Shown in pieces: positions 1-13,724 of a stretch of DNA of 64,000 nt. Each line of letters opens with the position of its first letter. Positions within the stretch are counted from its first letter, which is position 1. The notes below the pieces were generated by a model, which saw nothing but the letters and a program-made list of their open reading frames with translations, ran no database searches and had not been told where the DNA came from. A program made the position numbers and the translations under genes. The stretch is from Fistulifera solaris (taxonomy: Eukaryota; Bacillariophyta; Bacillariophyceae; Naviculales; Stauroneidaceae), in contig AP026136.1 in assembly GCA_030295235.1 (NCBI GenBank), positions 186,001-250,000 of the forward strand, given 5' to 3'.

Positions 1-2427
1 GGGTACTTTTTCTTCAGCAAGTTTGCCCGATTCTTTCTCCGGTGTTGTTTCGGGTTCGGGTTTCTCCTTTTGCATAGCGGCTTTAATTTTCTCTAACTGA
101 GCACGCTCCATACTCACGGGATCTTCGGAAAGTAACTGGGAAATGGCATCCATTTCGGCAGAAGTCAGTGAATGCTCCGCTTTGGTCTCGGATATTTCCT
201 CCGTACTTTCATTTGGAGAAGGCACTGCTTTCATTGACTCTGGCGCAGCAACGACCACTGGTTCTGCCTTGGTAGGCGTCGCTGTTGCAGACACAGGTTC
301 TTCTATGGCAGCCTTCTCTGCCTCGGCTTCCGTCGCTGCTCCCGCCTCGGTTTTAACTTTTTGTTTCTTGGCTGCCTCGCGGGCCGCTTCTTCTTCACGA
401 ATCAACTCATTCTGCTTCGACAAAACTTCTAATTTAATCTTTCGTACGTCGGGATTCGACATTTTTTCTTCGGATGTCGCCACATTCAAAATAACTTCGT
501 TCAGTACTTCCTTGTCCAGACCCGAAATGGTATCCGCCAATCCCGCTAAAGATTCACGGGGTTTCTCTTCATCTGGTTTACGCTCAAAAGCTTCTTCTTG
601 CAGGAAGAAGGTGCGACTCATGATGAGCAAGGAAATAGGGACATTCTTTTCAACACTCAACTCCAACCATTGAATCAACATGCGTTTGAACGCGTCCTTA
701 CTCAAACCCGTCGAACGCATTCCTCGTTCCCGACAAGCTTCTCGTAATTCCATTTTAGTTAATGAATCAATGCCTTCCCACAAAATGCGTTGGTCGTCCT
801 CTTTCAAAATACGAATTCGGTGTCTCAGTTGAAAACGCAAAAACGAGTCGGAACCGTAGGGAGGGATGCCCATGTATTTGCACATATTAATCAGTTGCAT
901 CCGTGGCATATTGTCCAACGTCAGGTCGTCTTGAAAGTAAGTTGCATACTTGATAATCAACTCAGGCGGGATCGTTCGCCCGCTTCGAGCGCTTTCCAAG
1001 AATTCCAGCATGGATCGTGCGGAGTCTTCCTGTTCGTGCATTCCTACCTCGTCACCAGCTTCTTGTAGTTCTTTCGTTTTCTTTTTCGCTTTGCGTCGTT
1101 GTTCTTTGGCCAACTCCTCTAGTGTTCTTTTGAGTTTGGCGGAAAGCATGAATGAGAAACATCAATGATGATTTTAAAAAGGATGACTGGCAAACACAAA
1201 TGAAAACTTACTCATGGAAGAAACTTGCCATCGCAATGCGTGACTGTAATTCTCGTTTCATGTTTTCCTCATTCTTGAGCGAATCTTGAAAGGTACTAGG
1301 GAGCATGTTCGGGAAGAGACGCAGCACAAAGGGCAAGGCGAATTCACCCAACGGAATGATAATGAACATGCTGAATGGAACCATTCGAAACAAATCCGAT
1401 ACGGTTCGTAGCAATTGCTTCCGTTCACGACGCGTCAAGGAAGAACCTTGCAATGTCTTGACTACCAAACTGCGAGATGTTTGGATGTCAGCCCACAGCA
1501 ACTATACAATCCAAATTAAGCCATGAAGTAATGGTGAGGTTGTACAGTCATCATTCAGCAAAAAACCCAAATTTCACGTACCTTGAAACCAACCCAATAG
1601 TGATGTATTTCGTCCTTGACGGCCTGTTTCATGTCGGCATATTTCTTACGCGTCTCCGTCGGATGGGTCAAATAATAGTACAGATTCCCCGGCAACTGAA
1701 AAAGAACCGCAACAACGTCGTAAACGCCGAAATGATCCCATCGACACCTTTCCGTACAATACTCCGGGGACTGGCCTTTTGAGTGATTCCAATGGATTCA
1801 TCTCCGACTCGATTCCAGACGGTGGAGTCGGGATACGTGTCGGGTCGAGTTTGTGTTTGACCACCGGACGAGGTGCCGTCCGCGCGGCTACTGAAAGCGA
1901 AGGTGGGACCGATGACGACGATGAAGAGTCGGGAGTAGGAGTCGGAGATGTTGAAAATTGCGCCAATTGTTGCAACCAAGGGGATTGATTCGGAATGTTG
2001 TAATTGCGATGGTACTGACTTCGACGTTTGCGATGACTTTCTCCGCCGTTTCGAGTAGAACTCAATACATCTAGCTGGACTAACGGATTTATTCTGAATT
2101 CCTTGGCTTCCAACACATCGGTCGATTGGATTATCGTCGCGTCTTGCATCGCTACAACTTTCGAAGAAGACCAGCCGATGTGGAGTGGCGACTGGAGTTG
2201 GCTTGGGCTGCACGGCAAAAGAGGCGAGAGCATTCGAATCTTTTCAAGTTTACTATGATCAAGAGAAGATTCCATCTTGTTTTGACTTCCACTCTCCGAC
2301 GTCTCTCGCTTTGGCAGATCCAAAAGACCGAAGTCGACGAGCGAACGATGGAATCTGTTTGTCGCCTCTTCCAATTGCTACGCGCTAATTGCCGCAAAGT
2401 ACCACTTCTTCGCCATGAATTCATCAT
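1..2427 (-). CDS. LETM1-like mitochondrial inner-membrane protein (partial, C-terminus off left edge)
   Basis: LETM1 proteins sit in the mitochondrial inner membrane and act in K+/H+ or Ca2+/H+ exchange and mitochondrial volume control. The conserved core is visible: LPGNLYYYLTHPTETRKKY (about 1,690-1,640), then LLWADIQTSRS...LTRRERKQLLRT and FALPFVLRLFPNMLPSTF (1,503-1,210), then RTIPPELIIKYATYFQDDLT and the FLRFQLRHRIR block in the exon running to base 1. An intron lies at about 1,504-1,580 (GTACGT...TATAG). A second lies at about 1,150-1,213 with a clear GTAAGT donor but no clean AG acceptor before MLSAKLKRTLEEL. The tail is Glu/Lys/Ala-rich coiled coil and continues beyond the window. The 5' end is unresolved: the N-terminal region changes frame at least twice between about 1,690 and 2,380, and the basic MMNSWRRSGTLRQLARSNW at 2,427 is only a candidate presequence. 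The family call is firm; the N-terminus is not. Confidence 0.85.
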
Positions 2428-4343
<1,916 letters not shown>

Positions 4344-4414
4344 TAAAAAAAAATCAAACTACGTCTATACGCTTTCGACTGTTTTAAAGCTAGAACACCA
4401 GCAAAAAGTTTCCT

Positions 4415-7400
4415 TTATTGTAAAGCCAATGTATCGGATTCTTGCTCACCCTCGACAGAGACTTCATCGCTGTAAAGGCCATCGTCCATGCTTAGAGGAT
4501 CGTTTTGATCGGAGACAGAACCCATCGGAGCCGTCAAACAGCTACCAGCGTCATCTGGATCAATATCCATATCTTCACCCGCCATAGCAATGTTACTGGA
4601 TCCCCTGCTCGAGCAATCAAGTCCGCGTTCGGCCTGAATCAGTGCAGGACTCGATGCCGTTGGTCTGGGCATCCGCAAATCGAACTCTTCACCGACGACA
4701 ACATCCTTTCGTCGATAGTACAAAACATAAGCTGCGTCGGAAATGACTTCCTTGGGATCAACATTAGTAGTGATTCGACTATCGTCGTAATAACACCACG
4801 ATCCATCATTATTGAGGCAATAAGCCGTATAATGACCTCCTCCAAGTCCGCCGTAGTGGTTACTGACTGCGTAACAATCGTAAACGGGTTTGCATCCTTC
4901 TTCCCAGCTGATCACTTGACCCGAGAGATCCAAATCTTTCAAAGGGAAATCGATGAATGTACTGATCTTATCGCGCCGGTGACTACGAGCCGAATAGTGG
5001 AAGCGTTTCAGATGAATAAGAAGAATAGGCGGCGACTTGTAAATGTGAAACTGTTTCCAGGCGCGTACGTGCTGTTTACATTGGCTGCAATACCACATCT
5101 CTGATTCGTCCAGCTGTTCCTTTTGACAAAATTTATCAATGCAATCCACCACAGAAATCGTTTTTGATCCGTTCTGTTTCATTGTACCTTCTATTGTATC
5201 CAGATCATCGACCGAATCGTACTCTTTGCGATCGAAATACCGTTCCGCAAGCTCCGACGGCCACTCGAGATTAATTACGCCGCAATCACCTACCAGCTCT
5301 GCAACACAATCTTGCTCCTTCTCGCTCTTATTGGACGCCAACGAGATTTGGTTCCACACCTCGGACAAAAGAGAATCAGAGGGCTCAATACTTCCGAGCG
5401 GATGCCCTGCGGTATGTACTCGATGACCGTAACCCTTGCGTTGGTACGTCAACGGCATCTGGCGAAGGCACAGTAGTCCAGGAGACCCAAAGCCACTCTC
5501 AACTCCTACGTCGGTGACAGGAAACGGTGGAAGCTGCACGGGAGAGCGTTCCGTATTTGCTGGTTGCTTGTCTGAGATGCGTATTGCCCTATCCATCCTT
5601 CGTGCAATTTCTTCTCGAAATTGATAGACGTTCATGTTGGAGGGGATACGCATGACGAATGAAGACCCCAGTCGTCCATCCTTACTAGAGTAGCCAGCCA
5701 CGTGTTTCTTCATCCGTATTTCGACCATTACACCATCCGGAAATTCAGATTGCTTCTCTCTTTCCGCGTCCAGAATTTCGCGACGCATTTGTTTCGCTAT
5801 AAAATCTAGAACTGCCAAATCATGTAAGGACTTCGCCTTAAAAAAGTCGATGAGTATCAGATCGTTCTTCTATGCCTCTGATAGGAGAGAAGTCGGACGT
5901 AGTTGTTTTCGATGTACTTGATTCGCGTCCCATACCACGTCCACGTTTCTGGCCTGATGTTTCATTTTCCTCGACTTCTTTCCAGCAAAGATCTATAAAT
6001 TGGTTCAATTTGTTGAGAAAATCGACCCGCTCTTTCGTCGAAAAGTACTTGATATCCAAAATGGTGGGATTGCTCGAGCGCGGATGAATGAACTTGCGAA
6101 GTTCTTCAAGCCACTGATCGTTGCCTTTTAATCGCGTCATCTCTTCGTAATCTAATTTCAAGCGTTTTTGATGACTCATTTCCTTCCGTAAACCTAGCAA
6201 AGTTTCGTCGACGGGTTCGCTTGTCTGTTCTTGGACTTCTTGCTCAATCTTTCGAATTGCCTCGAGTGGTTCAAGCTGATATATAACTGTCTCGTCCGTA
6301 TCCCGAATTGTGCTGATCTCTTTGTTTGGGTCATGCCAACTGTAAATGTCATTCTGCCACAGATCACATGCCAGAAGGTCTTCAATTTGTACATTGACGC
6401 CCGGGCCTGCCAATTCACTCTTCACAATTCGTTCCTGAACTCGTATTAGCATATCATTGATCGATGCGAGTTTATTGATAGTGATCTCGAAAGACTTTGG
6501 ACGCTGTTTTGGATCCAAAGGGACAAATATTACGCGCATGGTTCGCTCTGACGAACCCGGTATCGGAACGCTGAGAAACATGATAGGATCGAATGTCGTT
6601 GACACTCGACCGCATTCCGGTTCACTGCATTGGACACGACTTTTGACTTGTGCCATGAAAAGCTCCATAATGTAGCTATTTTCTCGCTTTAAATGAAGAT
6701 CCCAAGCCTTTCGCGCGGCCATTTCATCTGTCTCGTTTTCTCCTTGCTCTGGTTTCTCGACGTATGGCTTTTTCGTTACACGGTTCGTGTCTTCATGGAG
6801 AGCATCCAACAGATATGTCGCAAGTTCTTGGGAGTCGTGCTGGTCGTAACCCATGAATTGCTCGGCGTGCTTGCCCAAAGTATATTTGAAATTCCGAGGG
6901 TAAACAACATTTCCGGTGGAGTCAGGATCCCTGGAAAAGTGGAATTGTATCCATAATTACGCTCCATACTCGGCCTCTGCGTTGTTAGCCACATATCCGC
7001 CACCAACTTTGCGAAGTCTTGTGCTAGTTCTCCGCCGGTGCCCAAGGGGTTGTCTCGATTGAGGTCGGCCTCGTAGTCTCCAGAAAGAAAGTACTTCCGA
7101 AGAGGAGTTGTGTGCGTCAAGCATTGTATTGATGAGTTCATAAAGCAAGTATTCCCTAGCTGACCAAGTCCTGAGCCATACCGTCGTAACACAACACGAC
7201 TCTCGACAGTCTCCTCTGTTTTCGCACCGACTTCGCTGTTCCAACCCACGCGATAGGTTGGAGAAGTATCTCTTTCGGAGGAATCAGGGCCAGGTAGGAG
7301 TAAGATAGGTTGTGTAGTCGGTGATTCCTTTGAAAAATCCATATCCGCTGAAGGTTTAATATCCCAATCAGCATAATCATTTTCGTCATCTGATACATAA

Positions 7401-8144
7401 TCTACATTTTGTCCAGCTACTAGTGCTTCGTAGGCGAATCTACCCGACGCTGGGATTGGCTCTTGGTTGACCGGATGTTGGGCATTCGCTTCATTGAGTA
7501 TTACCACCAAACGTCTGCCATCGCGAGCAACTGGACGCTTGACCTCCTGATCGAAACCGAAGTGCAATTTGATGAACTTCCAAGTCGACGGCCCTACCAA
7601 AAAGAAGTCCTTCCAAAGCAGTATATCGCGTCGCAACTCGGGCTTTGTATGACGCTGTGCTTTTGAAAAACTCAATTTTCGTTGCTGTGGTTTCGAAGGA
7701 GAATCTGTGCTGTGTGTTTGAAGTTCCTGTAGTAAGGTCTGTTTGTTTTCTTCTTGGATGTGACGTTCCTCCTCTTCCTCGTCGCTAATTACATGATTAC
7801 GTACCAGCAAATCGGCCAACACTATTCGTCCGATTGCCTTTTCTTTCCAGTCGGGATCTTCCGTGCTGTGACTACCTGGACTGGGATGAACCAGATACGG
7901 CCATGCTTTTCGCATCCAATCGCCCGGAACGACGTAAAACGACAGCTCTTCCAAGTCGCTCGCTTTTTGGGATGCTTGTACTTTCATCACATGAAGCACG
8001 TCCTCATCCTACAGAAGAATGAAATGCAAGAATTAAATCACAGGGAAAATAAACACGTATGAATGACCGATTGCCTCGACTTACACTTGCGGAACTGTAT
8101 TCTTGCGCCAACGCAAGAGCGTCGGTCGATGTAACATCCATCAT
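4415..8144 (-). CDS. USP-type ubiquitin carboxyl-terminal hydrolase (USP4/11/15-like)
   Basis: Cysteine protease that removes ubiquitin from proteins. It begins at the first of two adjacent ATGs (8,144). A short first exon ends at 8,085, followed by a 76-nt intron (8,009-8,084). Next come a DUSP-like segment ([16 protein letters not shown]), a ubiquitin-like stretch, and the catalytic Cys box [18 protein letters not shown] (about 7,175-7,120). The QQF-type box is [21 protein letters not shown]. The zinc-ribbon-like pairs include CSEPEC and [10 protein letters not shown], and the His box is [11 protein letters not shown]...WCYYDDSRI. The catalytic domain is split by a roughly 350-residue insert, as in USP4/15. 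Length is about 1,215 aa. The C-terminus is acidic and Ser-rich, ending ESDTLALQ. Frame changes at a T-run near 6,935 and at TTTTTT/AAAAAA near 5,840 interrupt the open frame but not the similarity. It lies tail-to-tail with MetAP2, 87 bp away. Confidence 0.93.
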
Positions 8145-8796
8145 CGTTTCTTTACACGCACTACGATTGCCGTCACGACTAATCTACTTAGTAAATGATT
8201 GGATCAAATGATTCTATTTTCATTCCCCGGCCCTTGGTTTCCAGGAAAACGGGAGCCTGTCATTATTTTTTTTTGCGACGATGATCGACGCAAAACGACA
8301 TCGTGACCCCCGCGTTTCCCGCTCGGCAAAAATGGATGGCCCGCCTCTCAGTGATGAAAAACATGATGCGTCGTACCGCGTCTTACTCTCCAGAAACTCT
8401 TTCAGTACCAGGTACTGGTACGTCACGGTTCCATGATTTTCAGTCGATGAAATCGTTGCGAGTTGCGAGTAGGTCTACCCTATACCTGACACCCTTCCTT
8501 CTGCTCTTTCCATGATCTAACTAATAACTACCTTCAAGAGCATCTGCAAAGCATAGGTTGATTGCTACTTTAAAGTCCATCGCTGCTTTCAGGGTTTCCT
8601 GTACTTAGAAGCGAAATGTTGACGGAATGATACCATGACTGCATTGCAGTCATGAATCCTAAAGGGTCCGAGTTACTGCTACCTAACTACCAGGTACGGT
8701 ACCGTTCCTTCTGTCATTTGAATAGTTTTATCATTTGTTGCTAGTACAAAGAAAATAAGTTCGGTTACATTAGCCATGCATTTTTCGCTTATGATG
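8145..8796. other. Intergenic region between deubiquitinase and NTF2-like gene
   Basis: No gene seen. The region carries the promoter of the minus-strand deubiquitinase, two GTAC-rich palindromic clusters (about 8,403-8,421 and 8,693-8,703) and the perfect inverted repeat listed separately at 8,634-8,654. Confidence 0.4.
8634..8654. repeat. Perfect inverted repeat, 10-bp arms around one base
   Basis: CATGACTGCA, then one T, then TGCAGTCATG: two exactly complementary 10-base arms. It lies in the non-coding interval downstream of the NTF2-like gene and upstream of the deubiquitinase. It could be a dimeric transcription-factor site or a small cruciform or hairpin. Chance cannot be excluded. Confidence 0.7.
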
Positions 8797-10494
8797 CTAA
8801 ATTTGGTGCCGGGCGATATTTTTCGTGTTTACTGTAGAACCAAATGTAGGCGACCTTTGGCCACGACTGCCCTCAGTCAAGAGGAAAAGATTACTTTTCA
8901 ATCCTTTAACTGGTACAATAGATAACAAGTAGCGTATGAACTGAAACTCAGATGTTTTCCAATTGCTACCATGAAGCCACTCGCAGAAGTAAGGCCGTTG
9001 CGAAGATGAATTCGACACATGACGAAGCGGACGATAGATTGCAAAAGGTATGACAGCGTCGCTTGTAGACCACGCAGGGGTCACGTTGACGACTGATTTC
9101 TTCTCACAGCGAATTCTGCAATACATATTTTAATGGAGTAAATTTACATGGTTACACTACTCTCGGCACTTTATTGCATCTGGCTTACACTTCATGGCGT
9201 TCCATGTCATCGTCTGCTATATAACTCGAAGACGTCACACTGGGCGGTTGCGCGAAACTAGAATTGTTTTGAGTGGTCGACATTGAATCGAAACGCAAGT
9301 CTTGACTATCGGTGCTGCTTCTTTGTGTTGTGCAGGTGTTCAATCTTGCCGGAGACTTGTTGTTGCTGTAGGTCGTTACCGCGTCTCCGACTTTTTTTCG
9401 TGACTGTTTGTGCGACGACCTTCGCATTCCGAAAGATTGTTTCGGCGGTTTGTGAGTTTCGAGCCTTTCCAAGCATTGACATGAGGTGCGATCCGCCTCG
9501 ACGTAGTGTTTCGGTGGTCTGATGGGTCTTGTACACGGCTCGATTGTCAAATGTAGGACAGTAGGATAAAAGTTTTCCTTGATTGTCCGTTTCGAAAACA
9601 TCTACTATAGTCATCGTGACCAGATCACCAATTTGTAGCTGATTCACAAACTCATCGTTGCTGTGTGATTGTTTCGGTCCATGGCGGTGTTCGGATAAAG
9701 GAGCGAATTCGTTCATCCAGGTCCAAACAACGCGATGCGCCGCTGTCACTCGATATCGTCCGCCGGCAATCCTCATCACCGTTAAGCCAGGTGGGTCAAT
9801 TATATTTAAATGGTCACCTCCAGGCATTAGTGCTAATACAAATATCGGAAAAATGTGAGAGAACAGAGGAGAACAGTCAAACGAGAAAAAAAGCAGAACA
9901 ATACTGGGGAGATGGAAAGCTGCCACGCGTACTCGTCAAGCAGCATACTATGCCTCACCTAGCCATCTTAAAAATAATTGCGAGATCGACGAAATGCCGG
10001 CAGCAGCTTCTAATTCGATCCCCTCGAGTCGCTCAATGCCAAATAACTGCGATGCGGTGTGTGCTTGCGGCAGCATTCACTTCGGCGTCATCGGCAAACA
10101 CCACAAACGGCAATGGCGTGGCCGTCGACGTCGCTTTTGGTTCATGAAACGCGACCGACTCGGCTTCAGTGAGTGATTCATTGTCGTATTCGGCATTCCA
10201 TTGCTCTAACGTCGTCGCCCCTCGAGCCGGATGCGTCGCTAACGCTTTTTGAAACTCCTCAGGATTGCTGAGTAAATACAGCAGTGCTAAATGCATTTCA
10301 TGAATTGTGTCTGTCGCATCCGCGTGACTTGTCGAGTGGTAGTGCCCCGTCATGGATGATGACCCGGCCATAGTGTGTATGGCCAGATAGGATTCCGAGT
10401 CTGCGACGGAAGCATGATCCATAGACTCGAACTCGCCATTGGTTGCTTCGCTGCGTTGAAAGTCATATGCTGACAGCGAACTTTGTTGGTTCAT
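8797..10494 (-). CDS. Conserved protein with NTF2/SnoaL-like fold
   Basis: Three exons: 10,494-9,959, 9,832-9,189 and 9,115-8,797. The introns have GTGAGG...ATTAG and GTAAGC...TGCAG ends. The N-terminal third is polar (MNQQSSLSAYDF) and contains a helical block (EMHLALLYLLSNPEEFQKAL). The centre resembles an NTF2-like cone: GGDHLNIIDPPGLTVMRIAG, RVVWTWMNEF, then GDLVTMTIVDVFETDNQGKL and SYCPTFDNRAVYKT. The C-terminal exon has no recognised domain (AVIPFAIYRPLRHV...). One frame change lies at about 10,045-10,060 and a second in the T-run at about 9,392-9,400. No catalytic activity can be assigned. SnoaL-like folds are used by cyclases, isomerases and binding proteins. Confidence 0.6.
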
Positions 10495-11254
10495 GGTACG
10501 ATTAATAAGCTCTTGGTGTTGCTTCTATTCGATTTGTTGTTAAGCGTCTTTCGTGCGAGTATGATTCAACATTTCGTTCATAATAAAAAAAGACAGCCGT
10601 TGAGCGAGAACGGACGCTTTTGTGTGCCGTTGAGAGCAAAAGAAACCAGGTAGAGAGAGGGAGAAAAAGGGCGGAGCTGAAAGATGACGTCGAGTTCGAG
10701 ACCCGATAACCAACAACGCGGGACAGGTACCAAAGCATGATAAGGTTAGGAATTATTCTTGATATGTCATGCAATGCGTCACAAATCACAAAGTAGTCCA
10801 CAGATGAGAAATCTACTATCGTTCTTAAAAGTAGTAATGATGTTTGCTCTTCGCATTCCGCGTCCGGGAGACGAAAAAAGGTATTTGACTGTAATTAGTA
10901 CCGAACAATGCTTTCTCTAATTGCACCGTTTGGCCAATCAAAAGGTCATTGAACCACGAACGCGACAGACCACACTTTGGCCTATAAGAGATAAGAGCGG
11001 ATGAGATTGTGTTCTTTCAAGTGGGGAAGATTCCAGTTCGAATTAAGACACATTAGACGCCGTCAATCGTAATTCGCGCTCATGTACCCTTCGGCGTCGT
11101 GCATCGTTGACAGTAGCAATGGACACCCACAAAACACAAGCGGGAAGGAGAAAAAGCCACCAAGAGTGGCGACTGAATTCCTTCAAATGTGTTTCAGTGA
11201 TAAAAGAGGACTTTCGTGAGTGTTTAGTACCGCAGGCCTTGCAGTTTTTCGCCG
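10495..11254. other. Divergent intergenic region
   Basis: I see no supported gene here. A 99-codon minus-strand frame at 10,502-10,801 shows no domain and was not accepted. The interval holds the promoters of the NTF2-like gene (minus) and the following plus-strand gene. A near-consensus TGACGTCG occurs at about 10,685. Confidence 0.35.
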
Positions 11255-12195
11255 ATGCCATCGCTCATAAAAACGATGCGATCATTCATTCCCTCAACCA
11301 TGACAAGCACTTCGAACAGCACTCCCAAGATTGCACGTCGTCGCTCTATGCCGAAGTCTATCACCACCGATTCTACCGAACCATCCTCTGTTTGCTCACG
11401 CATTCAAATGATGCTCACTTCGTTATCCGATCGAACGCTGATGAATTCGAATAGCACCGATCGACAATCGCTCTCTCAAACATTGAGTCGAACGTTTTCT
11501 TTACGATATTTTCATAACAAAACAGGTAAAGCGAAAGCCAATGTGAGCATCCCCAAAGAAATAAGCGTAGGAACTCGTAAAGAGTTTCGTAAAGAAGCGG
11601 TGAAGAGAGCTAACCCGTGCTCCCCGAAGAAAGCAAAAATTGTAACTCCCATCGAAATTCATGTTAATGGTCTCGACACAGCGAGCACTTTTACTCCCAA
11701 GGACGTCACTGTTGACCTCCGAAAGACTGCTACAATGAAAAAATTCTCTCCACTAGTATAGACGCCTCGCCGACCGAAATATGCATTGAGAGTCTTTGGA
11801 CGTCTCCCAAAAATGATAACAATCGCCGAAAAGAAACAAAGCAGTCGGTTGCTAGTCCCTCTCCTTCCATCAAGAAGCAGATCACGATTCCTCTCTTGAT
11901 GAGCCCTCAGAAAAGCCCTCCTCCTCGTGCTGTTTTGGCACGCAGCCTTTTGGAGAATCAACCGAACGATGCCGCATGGAAGTTGGAGAAACCTCCGATT
12001 CTTTTCTCGCGCGCGTCCCCGCCCTCCCGCACCGTCAGTCGCTATGCTTCCTCCCAGAATCTCGTCAGTGTACATGCGACACCCGCTCGACCGGAAATGT
12101 ACAAACAAACGTCGGTGTACATTCCCAAAGCGGACTTGGACAAGTTGTGCAACATGTACGACGATATTGTCGACACTCCCTTTCGAGCTCACTAG
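11255..12195 (+). CDS. Hypothetical disordered Ser/Pro-rich protein
   Basis: Function unknown. Translation gives a low-complexity, Ser/Thr/Lys-rich chain (KIARRRSMPKSITTDSTEPS) with several Ser/Thr-Pro sites and basic patches. It ends in a more conserved-looking helix, YIPKADLDKLCNMYDDIVD, followed by TPFRAH and stop. The frame changes once near 11,745-11,755 (A/T runs); after it the protein continues as SIDASPTEICIESLWTSPK. The start is uncertain: ATGs at 11,255, 11,276 and 11,300 are all in frame, and 11,300 (MTSTSNSTPK) looks most natural. The composition suggests a nuclear or cytoskeletal adaptor with a short C-terminal binding helix. That is inference only. Confidence 0.5.
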
Positions 12196-12429
12196 AGGTC
12201 GACCATGCGGAGAGCGAAAAACGATTCATAATTTGAAAGTGTTCGACACTGTTCACTGAAACAATCAGTTGATGATAAAGCATTTACTAGATTGTACACT
12301 TATGCCAATATTTATTGTGTGTCTCTTGACCTGGCTCTCTAGAGTTTGTTGTCCTGAAAAAGACTATTCGGGAAGGAGCAAGATCGTTGTGTTTAAAGTA
12401 ATTAGTTCTATGGAGATTCGATACGCCTG

Positions 12430-13244
12430 TTACATCGATAGCTGACTTGAGACGACAAAAGCGTTGTCAAAATCAGCAACAAAGGATGATTTGGCAAAGG
12501 AGTCACTGAACTTCACTTCGGACGCCCATGTTGTGACGCAGGTGCTTGAGTCAAACGGATTCCAATCATCCGTACCAAAAGAGTCCTTTGCGATTTCGTT
12601 TTGATTTGGTAAAGAATGAACCGGCGCCTTCTTAGCAGCATCCTCCTGTATTGAATTTGGTGTCTGTAACGACGAGGGATCCGAAGCGTGTTCCTTTGTC
12701 TTTGCCGTTGATTGTACCGGTGAGCGATACCTCGGTGTCATAGGGACTGCTCGCCGCGGTGACTTCTCCACTTTAATAGTTGATGCTGATCGGTTCAAAT
12801 CAGTCAAGATGAAATCAATGTCGGGGCTTGGGAGTTTGTTGTTTTGTGCAGGCCTGCAATTGTTTTCAATGGTCGCAGCAAGAAGGACGGTCTTTTAACG
12901 GCTTCTTCGAGACTCGGACCACGGCTTCGTTGGCTTTTTTCGGGAGGCTCGAGAACTACTGGATCTTCCCACTGTCGTTTCCCTCAAGCGAGTATCCGGC
13001 AGATTGTCTATCAAATACTCATCTCGTTGGCTGCCCGTCGATTCGTCATGCCCAGCGCATTGCACGGCTTCGTCGAGTTCCCTTAGTTCACGAGCAATAT
13101 TGCGGGATACACGGGGGATACCAATCGTCTGTTTTGGGGCCGACATGTCGTTTCGTATAACTTTTGATCCTTTTCCGCTGGAGTCACCTTTCTCCGCGGA
13201 CTAGGAGGCTCTACCCCTCGAATCCTGTGTGATACAACCATTGA
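12430..13244 (-). CDS. Hypothetical disordered protein with SPRR/SPKK-like sites
   Basis: Function unknown. The probable start is MVVSHRIRG (13,244), followed by GVEPPSPRRKVTPAEKDQ, a helical segment (SRNIARELRELDEAVQC), then PSPDIDFILTDLNRS and KSPRRAVPMTPRYRSP. It ends in an acidic/aromatic tail (FGTDDWNPFDSS...FDNAFVVSS). Three frame changes at short A- or C-runs (about 13,170, 12,940 and 12,845) join these pieces. Repeated S/T-P-R/K sites look like CDK targets. The NPF motif and DW dipeptide in the tail resemble short linear motifs that bind EH or adaptin domains. This is inference from composition only. Confidence 0.45.
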
Positions 13245-13724
13245 TTTATTAACTAAATGTTGTTGAACCTTGAGTTTTCCAATGTATTTGTCGTCAGTTG
13301 CAGTTGCTCGTAAAGTGACACTTGAATGGGACTGCTCACATGAGAATGAGATCAGTTGGTGCAGAGTGTCCGGAAAGGGAAACCATTCAACGCATCGTGG
13401 ATCATGGGAAAGAGAACAAAAAAATTGATTTTGTGAGCCAACGGGCATTTTCCCACTCGGAAATCTGTACGGACTTTTTTTCAACGCATGGAAACCAGAA
13501 ATTCATTATGTACAAAACGGAAATTTTTGCGCGAAGCGAAGCGGACGGGTTTTTGTCACTCGCGCACCTCGCGCGTCTCCGCTTCGGCATTCTTCATTCG
13601 TGACTCCATCTCGTGACTGAACCTTTGATAAAAATCCATTCATTCGTTCGAAATGTTGCGCGATGACACCGTTTGTTGTCAAATGTCAAACACTCATTCA
13701 TTCTTGTCCTCAGTCGTCCACCGG
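13245..13724. other. Divergent intergenic region upstream of SET-domain gene
   Basis: No supported gene. An additional 5' exon of the minus-strand hypothetical gene could lie here: an open frame runs to about 13,484 and a possible acceptor (CACACAG) sits at about 13,230. I could not fix its boundaries. Confidence 0.3.

Noticed and set aside
143-673. Long plus-strand open frame (176 codons) near the left edge
   Set aside because: It lies opposite the LETM1-like coding exon; its Ser/Ala-rich translation is the mirror of a Glu/Lys/Ala-rich coiled coil on the minus strand.
10502-10801. Minus-strand 99-codon frame upstream of the NTF2-like gene
   Set aside because: No domain, no conserved pattern, and it sits in a promoter-like gap.
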